A stretch of DNA of 64,000 bases from Cladopsammia gracilis. Taxonomy: Eukaryota; Cnidaria; Anthozoa; Scleractinia; Dendrophylliidae. The stretch covers positions 736,001 to 800,000 of the forward strand of contig JAJGOT010000357.1 of assembly GCA_022457155.1 (NCBI GenBank). Reading direction: 5' to 3'. Below are positions 23,478-35,100 of the stretch, in pieces; the stretch's first letter is position 1, and each line of letters starts with the position of its first letter. Below the pieces are notes generated by a model. The model was not told the origin of the DNA and did no database searches. It saw nothing but the letters and a program-made list of their open reading frames with translations. Position numbers and translations under genes: made by a program.

Positions 23478-23722
23478 TTAGAGAGGAAAGCCACATCAGC
23501 CGTAGCTGGTTTTCATGCAGGTCCCTTATCCAGATCTAATTGGAATTTAGAATGTTGGTTTTTAAGGAGAGGGGAAAACCGGAGTACCTGGAGAAAAACC
23601 TCTCGGAGCAAGGAGAGAACCAACAAAAAACTCAACCCACATATGACGCCGGGACCGAGGATCGAACCCAGGCCACATTGGTGGGAGGCGAGTGCTCTCA
23701 CAACTACACCACCCCTGTTCCC
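23478..23722 (-). repeat. tRNA-derived SINE
   Basis: On the minus strand a tRNA-like head contains an A box (TGGTGTAGTTGTGAG, 23696-23711) and a perfect B box (GGTTCGATCC, 23659-23668), followed by an unrelated body of about 170 bp. Several antisense or sense frames across it are chance. Confidence 0.8.
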
Positions 23723-23909
23723 CAACTGTATATTGTATATTGTGTTGAGTATATCATAAGGAATATGATAAGAAGCATTTATATTTGAGAGTCACATCTC
23801 ATTATCTAATAAAAAAAAACATTCAGATATCTCCTTCACTCCAAACATGTTTTTAACTTGTAAGATGTGAAAACAATCTTGATATATATCTCTTTACAAT
23901 ACCTCTTAG

Positions 23910-24035
23910 CTAACGTTCTGATCTTGCGTTGTAATGAAAGAGAAAAAGGACCAATAAAAGGTAATTTGAAAAAAAAAACATGTAGGTGTCTCTTTGGTGT
24001 TACCTTTCATTACAACGCAAGGTCAGAACGTTAGA
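23910..24035. repeat. Short TIR element (about 29-bp arms)
   Basis: TAACGTTCTGATCTTGCGTTGTAATG... at about 23911 is mirrored by CATTACAACGCAAGGTCAGA ACGTTA ending at 24034. The loop of about 65 bp is non-coding. Confidence 0.65.
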
Positions 24036-24203
24036 CACTTTTTCTTTAATTTATTTATTCACCACTCCTTTTTGTATCCTCTTAGTATTATGTAATTTGT
24101 TTCACATTTCTTCTTGTAATTAGCCACATTGTTCAATTACTGTTTTGTATCTCTTCAGTATTATGTAATATGTAATTAGCTACATTGTTCAATATTAATT
24201 GTA

Positions 24204-24401
24204 ATGGCCCTTATCGTAGATGAGTACGCCACGCCAACATATCAGCGGTTTCTCGTTTTCTTGACCCTATAGTCTCGTTTTGATGTTTACGCTCATCGTC
24301 GTCAGAGGTTCTCGTAAACATCAAAACGAGGCTATAGGGTCAAGAAAGCGAGAAACCGCTGATATGTTGGCGTGGCGTGCTCAACTACGATAAGGGCCAT
24401 T
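24204..24401. mobile_element. Near-perfect palindromic element (about 85-bp arms)
   Basis: AATGGCCCTTATCGTAGATG AGTACGCCACGCC... mirrored up to TACGATAAGGGCCATT, with a loop of about 20 bp around 24290-24312. It would form a long hairpin as DNA or RNA. Typical of foldback MITEs. Confidence 0.85.
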
Positions 24402-24454
24402 TTCTATCACTTGCTGTATAAATATATATTCTTTTTTTTCACAACTTGTAACAT

Positions 24455-24505
24455 CCCGAAACTGATGATGGATACGGTTGTATCCGGAACATGTCTTTCA
24501 AATTC
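24455..24505 (+). ncRNA. Hammerhead-like motif of Penelope type
   Basis: CTGATGA (24462-24468), stem II GGATAC/GTATCC with a GGTT loop (24470-24485, six perfect pairs), then GGAAC where the core GAAAC is expected, then ATGTC. One A-to-G change in the core should inactivate it. The layout is otherwise that of Penelope-associated hammerheads. Confidence 0.55.
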
Positions 24506-24949
24506 AAAAGTGTGTGCATTTTTCTCAAATGTTTGATATCTCTCATACTGTTAAGAAATTTCGGTAGTACAATTTATATGTAAAAATATTCATAAAATAT
24601 CATTAAAATGCTCTGGACAATACAAAAACAAATAATATACCACTTTAGCTGTTTTAGCTCCGGGCTGGAACATCCAAGAATAGTTAATCGAGGGACTGGT
24701 TATGAAATCTTGCAGACTTCAATGGCGATAACAAAGGAGCTACAATTTATGTTGAACCGTACTTGACCGTGCACATCTTTTGTTTTTCGATCATATCCTA
24801 TGACTGAATAACTTAATAGCACTATTTCTATTGGTCAGTTGCTCGAACAAAAAATCAACATCTATTGTGTTGTGCACGGCGAAGGCCGAAAAACGATAAC
24901 AAAAAAATCAAACAAAGACAATTCTCAGGTTTCACAACCAGTCTCTCGA

Positions 24950-25242
24950 TTAACTATGATCCAAGTGACGTTTTCTTTCCATTGTGCGGAGTGACTTTGC
25001 AAGCTCATTCAATCCAAGCTCGTTTAATGCCCTACACAATTCGTCGTACGTTACTGACTCCCCGAGGTTCTTCCAAGCCTTCAGCACTTGATAGGCCTTT
25101 TGTTGCACATTAGGATATAGCACATTGTTGACTGAAATTTCTTGAATTTTTGAGTCTGGAACCTTCAATTCCAGTCCCAGGTTTTGCCAATCTGCACAAA
25201 TGTAGCGGGCTAATTTGTTTAGGACCTGATCTGATGGTTTAT
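24950..25242 (-). CDS. Roco gene, terminal Death-domain exon
   Basis: 96 codons plus stop. A six-helix Death fold is evident: SDQVLNKLARYICADWQNLG, LKVPDSKIQEISVN, VQQKAYQVLKAWKN, VTYDELCRALNELGLNELAK. The Trp in helix 3-4 (KAW) and the LGLxELA end are family hallmarks. The protein ends HLDHS-stop about 12 residues past the domain, so this is the true C-terminus. The last codons lie in an inverted repeat with 24681-24707. Confidence 0.93.
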
Positions 25243-28200
25243 CTGATAAAATAATAATAAAAATGAGGCATTAGAAAGAAATCCTTTAAAAGTGATTACA
25301 CAAGCAAGAAAACAAACAAACGTACTTTTCTCAGAAAAATAATAACGTCCATGCAGAACGTAATATAGAAATTTTGCTGACACTCAGTCGTGTTGCAGAA
25401 CGAGAACGTGCCGGAATGCACATGAAGAACTTCAATTATAGATTTAGTCAATTTTACTGATTTCTCGTTGGATTAAGCACCTCATGTCAGTCAAACTAGC
25501 GATTCTGGAAAAGAGGAGCGGTCTGCAATATGTGCATTCTGGTGCTGACGAAGAGAAATCTGAGCCAAGCGATGACCGACGTGCAAAAACACCACCGGCG
25601 ATAATCAATGACTAATCAGTTGATTACCCATCGATTACTCACTGACACGAAACACTTGTCACTAAGGAATTCTCTGCCATCAGTTACTGTGACAATTTTT
25701 CATTCCCGCCCCCCTCTAAAATCAATAATGGCAAACCCTTAAAGCACAGGTGGAGCACCACTCAAATGGAGGGTGGTAAGCCTGTGCTGCAGTCACACCA
25801 GTCTTATGGGTATTTCTACAAGCCTTCTATTTTTGAGCCTTATGCGTTCCATGGCGCAAATAAGAACCGATAAAAGACCTTTTTAAATTTTTACCGGGTT
25901 TCACATCGTACTTCTCTTATACTTTATGGATTTAAATAAAAGCAATGGCATGCTGGGTTTGAAGCATACCTTTAGTCAGTTGGACATCACCCATCACCTC
26001 AGCTGTAGCACAAAATTTACGATGTTTGACAAGTGCTTGTTGTTTACTTGGAGGTTTTTGCACACCTAAATTTGGAAGGAAAAAGATAAATGATTCACAA
26101 GTTTCCACAAGCGACTACAATGTTGTGTTCGACGGAAAGGAGAAGGCAATCCTAATCTGGTATCCTGTGGCTGGTGTTTGGTGTTGGGTCCTTTTGTCTA
26201 ACCAGCCTCGAAATTTGAGAATTTTTCGTCGTGGTCTGCCATCTGACCTCCCCTCTCGCTTTTTTCATGGGCACATCCTCGAATTGGGGATAGTTTCATG
26301 ACTTCTTGCTGCTGGCTGCATGGCAAGAGAAATGAAGCCTGGCAGAGGTTTGACGACAAAATCGACCGTGAACATGTCATGGCGACTTGGTTGTTTACGT
26401 ACGGCTGATCAAGTAGAGGTTCCAGAAAGGACGGTTCAACAACAAACAACAACAACAAAAATCTTTATTAGTTAGTTATTATAGAATTTATAATACTGGC
26501 CTGCAGGTAGCAAAGGCTAATCTTGCCAGGCCAGTGAAATTAATTACATGATTAAAAATCGCTACACACACCAATTTGTTGAAATAAAAAGAAAGGATCA
26601 AACAATAGAAGGAAAAAAAAAACAAAAAGAGAAAACAAAAAGGAAAAAAAAAGAAGAAACAAGTGATTGAAATAAAAGAAAGAGTTCATCATAAGTGGCG
26701 CATAAAAAAAAACGTTATACTTTTTAACGGTAGGAAAAGCTAGACAACTGACCGTTCTCTGTCATACGGCAAGTGATATCATAATTGGCAGAGATCTGAC
26801 AAAAAAGCCGACGATTTATTTTCTGTTTCGATATTACAATAACACTTATGGCTTATGCCCGCACGTTTTTGCTCGCTGTTTTTGCCGTTTTCATCCATTA
26901 TTGAAACGGTTGCTTCACGGTGTTCCTGTGTTTATCAAATAAGCTTGAGAAGTATAACTGTTTTATAATTCAACAGATTGATAACAAGTCATCCAAATAT
27001 ATGAACTTTTTTTCAGTAAAAAGGCTTACTACACCATTCTACCTCGCGGCATTTCTTACACAACAAGCATCGAATGAAAATTTCCCACGCTGAAATCGAG
27101 CTTACACAAACTGAGAGTTTTATTCGGAGAATAGCAGAAAATCCCTTTGTGACAAATGTTTCGTGACTTGGAAAGGTTCAACTCAGAATTAAAACAAACA
27201 ACAAACACACGGCTACCCAAGCAGAGCGGCGAAACGTCTAGCCGGATTCACTGACGTTCAGAGGTCGCTCCCTAGTGAGTCAGGCTAGACTACGAAAAGT
27301 CTGAAAGAACTGCAGCGACGACAATACGTCTTACAAAAAATTAGTGTCAGGAAAGTGTTAGCGCACAAATAAACGTTTAATATTTTTTCGCTTTTCAGGC
27401 TGTCTTTCTTTTAATGCACAGTAATTCGCGCTTTTTTCTCTTCCCCCTGTGCCTGTCAGTTTTTGTTCCAGTTGATACACAATGCTGTTCAATAAAACCT
27501 TTGTTTCCAAGTATGCAATGCTGAGAGATATATGAAATGTTGTCAGACAGTGTACCTGAATTTTTTTTTTACTTTCCAAAAAAATGGGTCGGTCGGGCGA
27601 TGGGAAACGAAACATTTTATGGGGATGGCCTAAACAACAGCAATCGAATCAGCTCGTACCTCAATGTTTAAAAATTTAGTGCTGACAGAAGGGACTAAAA
27701 AGCCACATAAACTACAAGTAACGATAATTGAGTTCTTACACTGTGAATTATTGTAAACACTTACTGTCCTTGCTGCAGTTCTCCCAGACCTTTCGCTGCT
27801 CTCTTCAGGTAGCCGTGTGTTTGTTCAATTTCAATTGCTTTTGAATTGAACTTTTTACCAGGCGTAACTAATCGATGACATCAATGACATCAATGAGTAA
27901 TCGATAGGTAATCAGTTGATTGGTCATTGAGTTTCGCCGATAATTGATGTCATTGATTAATCATCGATAGTTCATCAATATTGTTCACTTGTTTTGTTCA
28001 GGAATTAAACTTTTTAATCCAAATGACTTGTGAGCTCCGAATAGGTACTGTAGAAAAAAAAAAAATCGCCTTTGATGGAAACTCGTCTCAGACAAACTCG
28101 TCCAAAATTTTCACGTCATGTATTTTCCCGTCGTCTACAATCGTAAGAGTGAGACATGCAAAAATCTCGACATAGACGAAAAACCTTTCGAACAGTTTGT

Positions 28201-31200
28201 TTTCGTTAACTTAACTGTTCTTTAAATCAATACGATATGGTTCCTTTGTCAGATGGATGGCCTTAGATGAGTCTTTTTACTCCTAGGAATTCAGTTCTTA
28301 CTTTCCCCGTTTAACCACAATTCGCCTTTGCCAATTATTATCATCGCGAGCTGTTGGCAGTTGTTAAGTTATACTAATAATAATAAAAAAGTTTACACAA
28401 ATACAGAAAATAATGGTTTGTCGTGACAATTTTTCATCCCCCCCCCCCCCCCCCCCCTCCAAACTGAAAAATTGCAAATCCCTTAAAGCACAGACAGAAC
28501 ACCACTCAAATAAAGGGTGGTAAGCCTGTGCTGCAGTCACACCAGTCTTATAGGTATTTGTACAATGGCGCAAATAAGAACCGATAAACGACCTTTTTTA
28601 ATTTTTACCAGGTTTCACATTGTATTTCTGTTAAACGTTATGAATTTAAATAAAAGCAATGGCATGCTGGGTTTGAAGCGGGTGTCAGTAAAACGCGGGG
28701 TCGGGGTCGGGGTCGGGGTCGGGGTGGGATTAGGTCTAGGATTAGGTATGGGATTAAATATAATCCCTTTACCTAATCCTAACACTATGCCTAATCCCAT
28801 ACTTAATCCTAGACCTAATCCCACCCCGACCCCGGCCCGACCCCGCGTTTTACTGACACCCGTTTGAAGCATACCTTTAGTCAGTTGGACATCACTCATC
28901 ACCTCAGCTGTAGCACCTGCTTTACGATGTTTGAAAACTTCTTGTTTTCTTCTTGGAGGTGATTGTACACCTAAATTTGGAGGGAAAAAGATAAATGATT
29001 CACAAGTTTCCACAAGCGACTACAATGTTATGTTCGACGGAAAGGAGAACTCAATCCTAATGTGGTATCCTGTGGCTGGTGTTTGGTGTTGGGTCCTTTT
29101 GTCTAACCAGCCTCGAAATTTGAGAATTTTCCGTCGTGGTCTGCCATCTGACCTCCCCTCTTGCTTTTTTCAGGGGCACCTCTCGGCCGGAAAACTAGTA
29201 CCCGTCATGCCCTCGTTTTCAAGCTCGAGTCGGGGATAGTTTCATGACTTCTTGCTGTTGGCTGCATGGCAAGAGAAATGAAGCCTGGCAGAGGTTTGAC
29301 GACAAAATCGATCGACGAACATGTCTTCTCGAACTCATTAATAATTCATGACGAAAATACAAAGGAAATTAATGTTTAATGAGTGTTTGGAAATCAGATG
29401 AAACACTCCTCATTTTTGCATCCTTAATTTCTCCTTCTGACATCATTTTGTTTGAGAAGTAATATCAAACATTCGACACAGTATTTCATCATATTTCCAA
29501 ACACCTTGAAGTGGGTTAAAAAAAACTCGGCTGCGTCTCGTTTTTCAACCCACTTCGCGGTGTTTGGAAATCTGATGAAACACTGTGTCTAATTGTTAAA
29601 TATATTACATGGCGACTTGGTTGTTTACGTACGGCTGATCAAGTAGAGGTCCAAGAAAGGACGGTTCATCATAAGTGGTGCATAAAAAAACGTTATACTT
29701 TTTAACGGTAGGGAAAGCTAGACAACTGACCGTTCTCTGTCATACGGAAAGTGATATGATAATTGGCAGAGATCTGACAAAAAAATGGACGATTTATTTT
29801 CTGTTTGGATATTACAATAACACTTATGGCTTATGCCCGCACGTTTGTGCTCGCTGTTTTTGCCGTTTTTATCCTTTATTAAAACGGTTGCTTCACGGTT
29901 TTCCTGTGTTTGTTTAATAAGCTTGAGAAGTATAACTGTTTTATAATTCAACAAATTGATATCAAGTCATCCAAATATATGAACTGTTTTTCAGTAAAAA
30001 GGCTTACTACATCATTTTACCTCGCGCCATTTCTTACACAACAAGCATCGAATGAAAATTTTGCCACGCTAAAATCAAGCTTACACAAACTGAGAGTTTT
30101 ATACGGGGAATAGCAGAAAATCCTTTTGTGACAAGTGTTTCGTGTCTTTAAAAGGTTCAACTCAGAATTAAAACAAAAAGAACAGACAAACGGCTACCAA
30201 AACAGAGCGGCGAAAAGTCTAGCCTGATTCTTGGACGTTCCGAGGTTGCTCCCTAGTGAGTCAGGCAAGACTATGAAAAGTCTGAAAGAACTGCAGCGAG
30301 GAGAACACGTCTGACAAAAAATTTGTGTCAGAACAGTGTTAGGGCACAAATAAACATTTAATATGTTTTTTTCTTTCCTTTCCTGCACAGTAATTCGTGC
30401 TTTTTTTTTAGTAATCACCTCTGGAATATGATATAGACTTGATACTTCATAGAAAACTTTCTGCTCTTTGTTTTAAGCGGATTGAAGCTAACGTATTAAC
30501 GATGGCATTAAGGCTACAGAAGCTAAAACGAGTAAGTTTGTAAACAAAAGCAATCGTAACTCAATGTTTGCAAGTTTGGTGCTAATAGAAGGCACTAGAA
30601 AGCCACATAAACTACACTGAGGTACGCGGTAACGATGTTTTAACCGTTCATTGAGTCCTTACGCTGTGAATTTTTGTAAAGACTTACTGTCCTCGCTGCA
30701 GTTCTTTCAGACTTTACGCCGCTCTCTTCAGGTAGCCGTGTGTTTGTTCAATTTGATTTGATTCTGAATTGAACTTTTTAAGACACGAAACACTTGTCAC
30801 CAAGGAATTCTCTGCCATCAGTTACTGTAGTTTTATTCGCGTAGTCACTACTTTGTCCCGTTCATAACTTAGACAAAAGCCCTCGGTATAACTAAATTAA
30901 TTTTAGCGTCCAAAATTTTCATTCGTTGCTTGTTGTGTAAGAAATGGCACGAGCTAAATATTGTTGTGAGCCTTTTACTGAATAAAAGGTTGTTTATCTC
31001 AATTATTTTTTCCTCGAAACTGTGATTTGTTATCAATGTGTTGAATTATAAAACAGTTATAGTGCTCAAGCTTGCGCAATATCGCCTGATTTTAGCCAAC
31101 TCGGCCGAAGGCGATATTGTACTCGCTCTCGCACTATAACTGTACAACTACAGACAAACTTTCTTTCTGTGATAAACACGGGATGGACTTTTGGATTTAT

Positions 31201-32112
31201 TGGGAAACCAATAGTCTGTGAAGAGGCCTTCAGAATGGGCCGATAGGGCGAAATGAAAAGCCGGCGAGCGAGTCAAGTCAATCTCTTTACGTTTAAATCA
31301 GCGAATTGGCTTGGTACTTACTTTGAGTCAGCTTGACATCACGCATCGCCTGCACAATTGGAGCAACTTCCGAAGGAGTGCGTTTTGTGGATTTTTCTAC
31401 ACCTTTGATAAAAAAAAAAGAATTACACAAAACTTATCGCGATGACAGGTTATAATTGCACATGAGATAGTATATTTTATTATACTTAAGGAAAATAGAC
31501 GAGCTGTCCATCCATCACTACCGATTATAACCAAATTGACATGCCATGTTTGTGTATGGCAACGTTTGTCATCAGGATACAACAAATAGCAATAAGTAAG
31601 GACCTCAACAGACTGGAGAGATAGTTATCGACAACTATGTGTATTCGACAACTAAGATGAGTGGACCATAGGACCTCAACAGACTGGAGAGATAGTTATC
31701 AACAACTATGTGTATTCGACAACTAAGATGAGTGGACCATAGGACCTCAACAGACTAGAGAGATAGTTATCGACACCTATGTGTATTCGACAACTAAGAT
31801 GAGTGGACCCTATTATTGTTTGATACAGCTTTGACACAATAGAGGGGGCAAAATTGTCGATTTAACAAATTTACACCAGTTTTCCGTGGTGTGGACTCTT
31901 ATTTACCACGATTTACGTCATCACATGGTCAAAATGTTGTGGACTCACGAGGCGCAGCCGAGTGAGTCAGCAACAAATTTTGACCATGTGATGACGTAAA
32001 TCGTGGTAAATAAGAGTCCACACCACGGAAAACCGGTGTAAATTTGTTTTTTACAACAATATTTAGAAAAAAATACAAGCAGCCTATACTCATGCACATG
32101 CGTAAAAAAGTT

Positions 32113-32185
<73 letters not shown>

Positions 32186-35100
32186 ATGATAAGAAGATGT
32201 CCGACATGGAGAAGAGTTTATCCTTTCATTCAGTAATCGTTCCTGCAAACCACGTTGTTTACTATTGAATGTTTTGTAAATGATGGCTGTACCACAATGA
32301 AGCCTATGATTCTTCTACGTCTTATATATACCTAACGTGAACATTAGTAATGTAAGTAGGGTTGTAGGACATGCTGTCGTGACACTTCAGTAACGCTGTT
32401 TTACCGGAAGTGGGAGTAGCCGTTAGTCACTAAACGGTAAGTCTATGAACCGGAAGTGCCAATTTAAAATATGTGTGCATAAATTTGCATGCAAAATCGT
32501 GACACCAAAAAAAAAAAATAATAATAATAATAAAAAAAAAGAAAAACAGAGCCCATTTTATAACTCATGCCGCTACGCGCATGAGTAACAAGGAAAAATC
32601 GAAGTCTTGTTACAAAACGTGACAGCGAAGAAAGAGCAAGCGTTGTCTATAACTTTCTCGCAATCTGATTGGTTGTTTTCAAGCGCGCGTGATGTTAGCG
32701 TCAGCATCGTTGTCTGGACTCTCATTTACCACTCACGTCGACCAATCAGATTGCGAGTTTAGCGGCAATTGTGGTAAAAAATTATTTTTTTATGTGAGAG
32801 GTTTGTAGCTAACATTCACTGGGCTTGTCAACTTCATTTCCAGTGCTAGCCGCGCGGCTACACATGTGTTAATCTGTTTGGCATTTTATTATATGGCAAA
32901 CTGGTCCACGATGAAAAGGAGCATTCTGATTGGTTCTCTCAGTGAGCGGTCTGAATTTATGTAGCAGCTCTCGTAAGGCCGCACACCATTGGTTCGATAC
33001 CCTTCGAGAGAACAATGGAACAAACAACACAACAATGGACCCTAGCCCTAAAAACAATAGAAGCTGTGTTTCACAAGGCCAATGAAAATAGAGGTTTCTG
33101 AGAGCTGCTACACTACCGCTGAATTTTGCAATATAGACCGCTAAGATGGACCGCTCAGAACTCATTTTGCAGAATTCCTTTTATGAAACAATGAACGAAT
33201 GAAAACTGTTTTATATTAAGTAGAAACATTTTCCTCATGTTTGAAAGACAATTTTGATTAAGCTTTTTGCTAAGTGGCTTGAAAAATGCAAGAATATGCT
33301 TAGCTTTGGCGCGCGATAGCCAAGAATGGTTGCATAAATTTATTGGCAAATTTTAAAAAACGCCATTATAATAAACAACTTTATAATAAAAACTTTATTG
33401 ACCTAGCTTGTTCGGTTCGTATTGGGAAATATTGGTCGAGTTTTTTTTGCCAACATTTTCCCAATACGAACCTCACGCTAGTTTAATGACTTCTATATAA
33501 CTAAGTTGTCGACAACTGTCTCACATACTAGGAAAAACGAGTTGCCGAAGATAAAACTACCGCGTTTGTTATCGACAACTAAAGTAGTTTTCTGTTTTAA
33601 ATGGAAAACTGTTTGGTTGTCGATAACTTATTACTCGTCAGTGGCGTAAGCCGACGAGATGTAGATTCGGCTGAGTTTTCTTTTTTTTTTTCGTGTAACA
33701 TTAGCGCATGCAAACTGATGCACGCATATTTTAGTTTCACTGGTCTGATTGGTTGACCCGCGACCTCCTGATCTCGTTCTTGATTTCAAGATGGCGGCAA
33801 ACTGATGCACGCATATTTTAGTTTCACTGGTCTGATTGGTTGACACGTGATCTCGTGATCTCGCTCTTGATCTCAAGATGGCGGCAAACTGATGCACGCA
33901 TATTTTGGTTTCACTGATCTGATTGGTTGACACGTGATCTCGTGATCTCGCTCTTGATTTCAAGATGGCGGAAAAGAATTATAGCATACAAGTTTTCAAG
34001 ACAATACAAGACGTTCATGGATGGATAGGACCGTTTAATATTGTGTTCCCTGGTTATTTCTGTGGGATTTTTGTTCGGAAAGTTTTGTTTTTAATGTAAA
34101 TTGCCATTTCAGTTAGCGATCGTTGTTTCCAAGTGTCGGCTACTGAATGTTGTGAATGTAGTGTGGTCTTACTTTTTAAAAGCACTAAAAACACCCCGGA
34201 ATCAATACTAAAATGGAGAGAGACTCCACGAGTTCAAGCTGTTTACAGCTTCTTGTTTTTTTTCGATACTTTGCTTCACACACTGGCTTTTTTCTTATCG
34301 ACAACGTTTTATGATCGACAACTAAATAGTTATCAATAACAATTGGTCTACATGTAGTCTGTCGAGGCCCAAAGATGACAATGAACATAGGAAAGGAATC
34401 ATATATGAACTGCGGAAAACGATTGAAATCAAGAAACGATTCTCGCAGCGATTGCGAAAAGCAAGCTGTCAGTGAGAGCGTCGTCCTAGTAACGAGAAGG
34501 CACGAGTTCAAATCTTGTCTTTAGAGGACTTTGGAATTTTTTCAGGCTCTTAAAATTGCAATTGCATTCCTAACGCTCATCACTGTTAGGAATATTTCTT
34601 CATTTCACCGAGACGTAAGTTAACTTTACCTATCAACCCATCAGCAGCATGAACTAATACCGTTGAAGACAGTTTTCATTTGTATGGCTATACTCAGTAG
34701 GATTTTACCTATCAACCCATCAACACCATGAACTAGTACTGTTGAAGACGGTTTTCATTTGTATGGCTATACTCAGTAGGATTTTAACGACAGACTTTAG
34801 TACTGCAAGGGTTACATGTATGTTTATCGTAAACAAGCCACTTTTTAAAGACCCCCACTATTCAGCAAATAGGAGAGCAATTTTCTATGTCTCACCAGAT
34901 TGCTCTGGATGACTTTGCGCCGTGTCACGTGAGGTGAAAAGATTCATCTCCTCCTGCAAGGGAACCAGAATTTCATAAGCTCTTTCAATGCACGTGCAAA
35001 ATTAATCAAAATTAGAATTTTTAACGGAGGTTTTCATTTTATCTTTTGCTGCACTATTTTCAATTTATTTCTAAGTTATTCCCAGTCATTTATGTCCGTT

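Larger units (their letters stand above)
25643..27860. repeat. Segmental duplicate A (with linker exon copy 3)
   Basis: Matches 28420-30780 over most of its length (from GACACGAAACACTTGTCACTA to GTGTTTGTTCAATTT). Differences: it contains a LINE-like 3' end at 26440-26686 that B lacks, and lacks two insertions present in B. The start sequence recurs at 30782-30830 as the tandem junction. Confidence 0.85.
28420..30780. repeat. Segmental duplicate B (with linker exon copy 2)
   Basis: Tandem partner of 25643-27860. It carries a C19 homopolymer (28440-28458), the palindromic element 28680-28861 and a foldback insertion 29326-29608 that A lacks. A stretch of it (29920-30065) also occurs inverted at 30918-31075. 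Confidence 0.85.

Noticed and set aside
28517..29013. Gly/Val/Pro-repeat frames on both strands
   Set aside because: They read through the palindromic MITE at 28680-28861, so each strand gives a mirrored repeat peptide.
31929..32207. Open frame with long Tyr-Ile repeat
   Set aside because: Translation of the (TA)n microsatellite and a palindromic MITE arm.
33631..33963. Repeat protein frame (TNQTSETKICVHQFA)
   Set aside because: Direct product of three 86-bp tandem repeats inside an intron.
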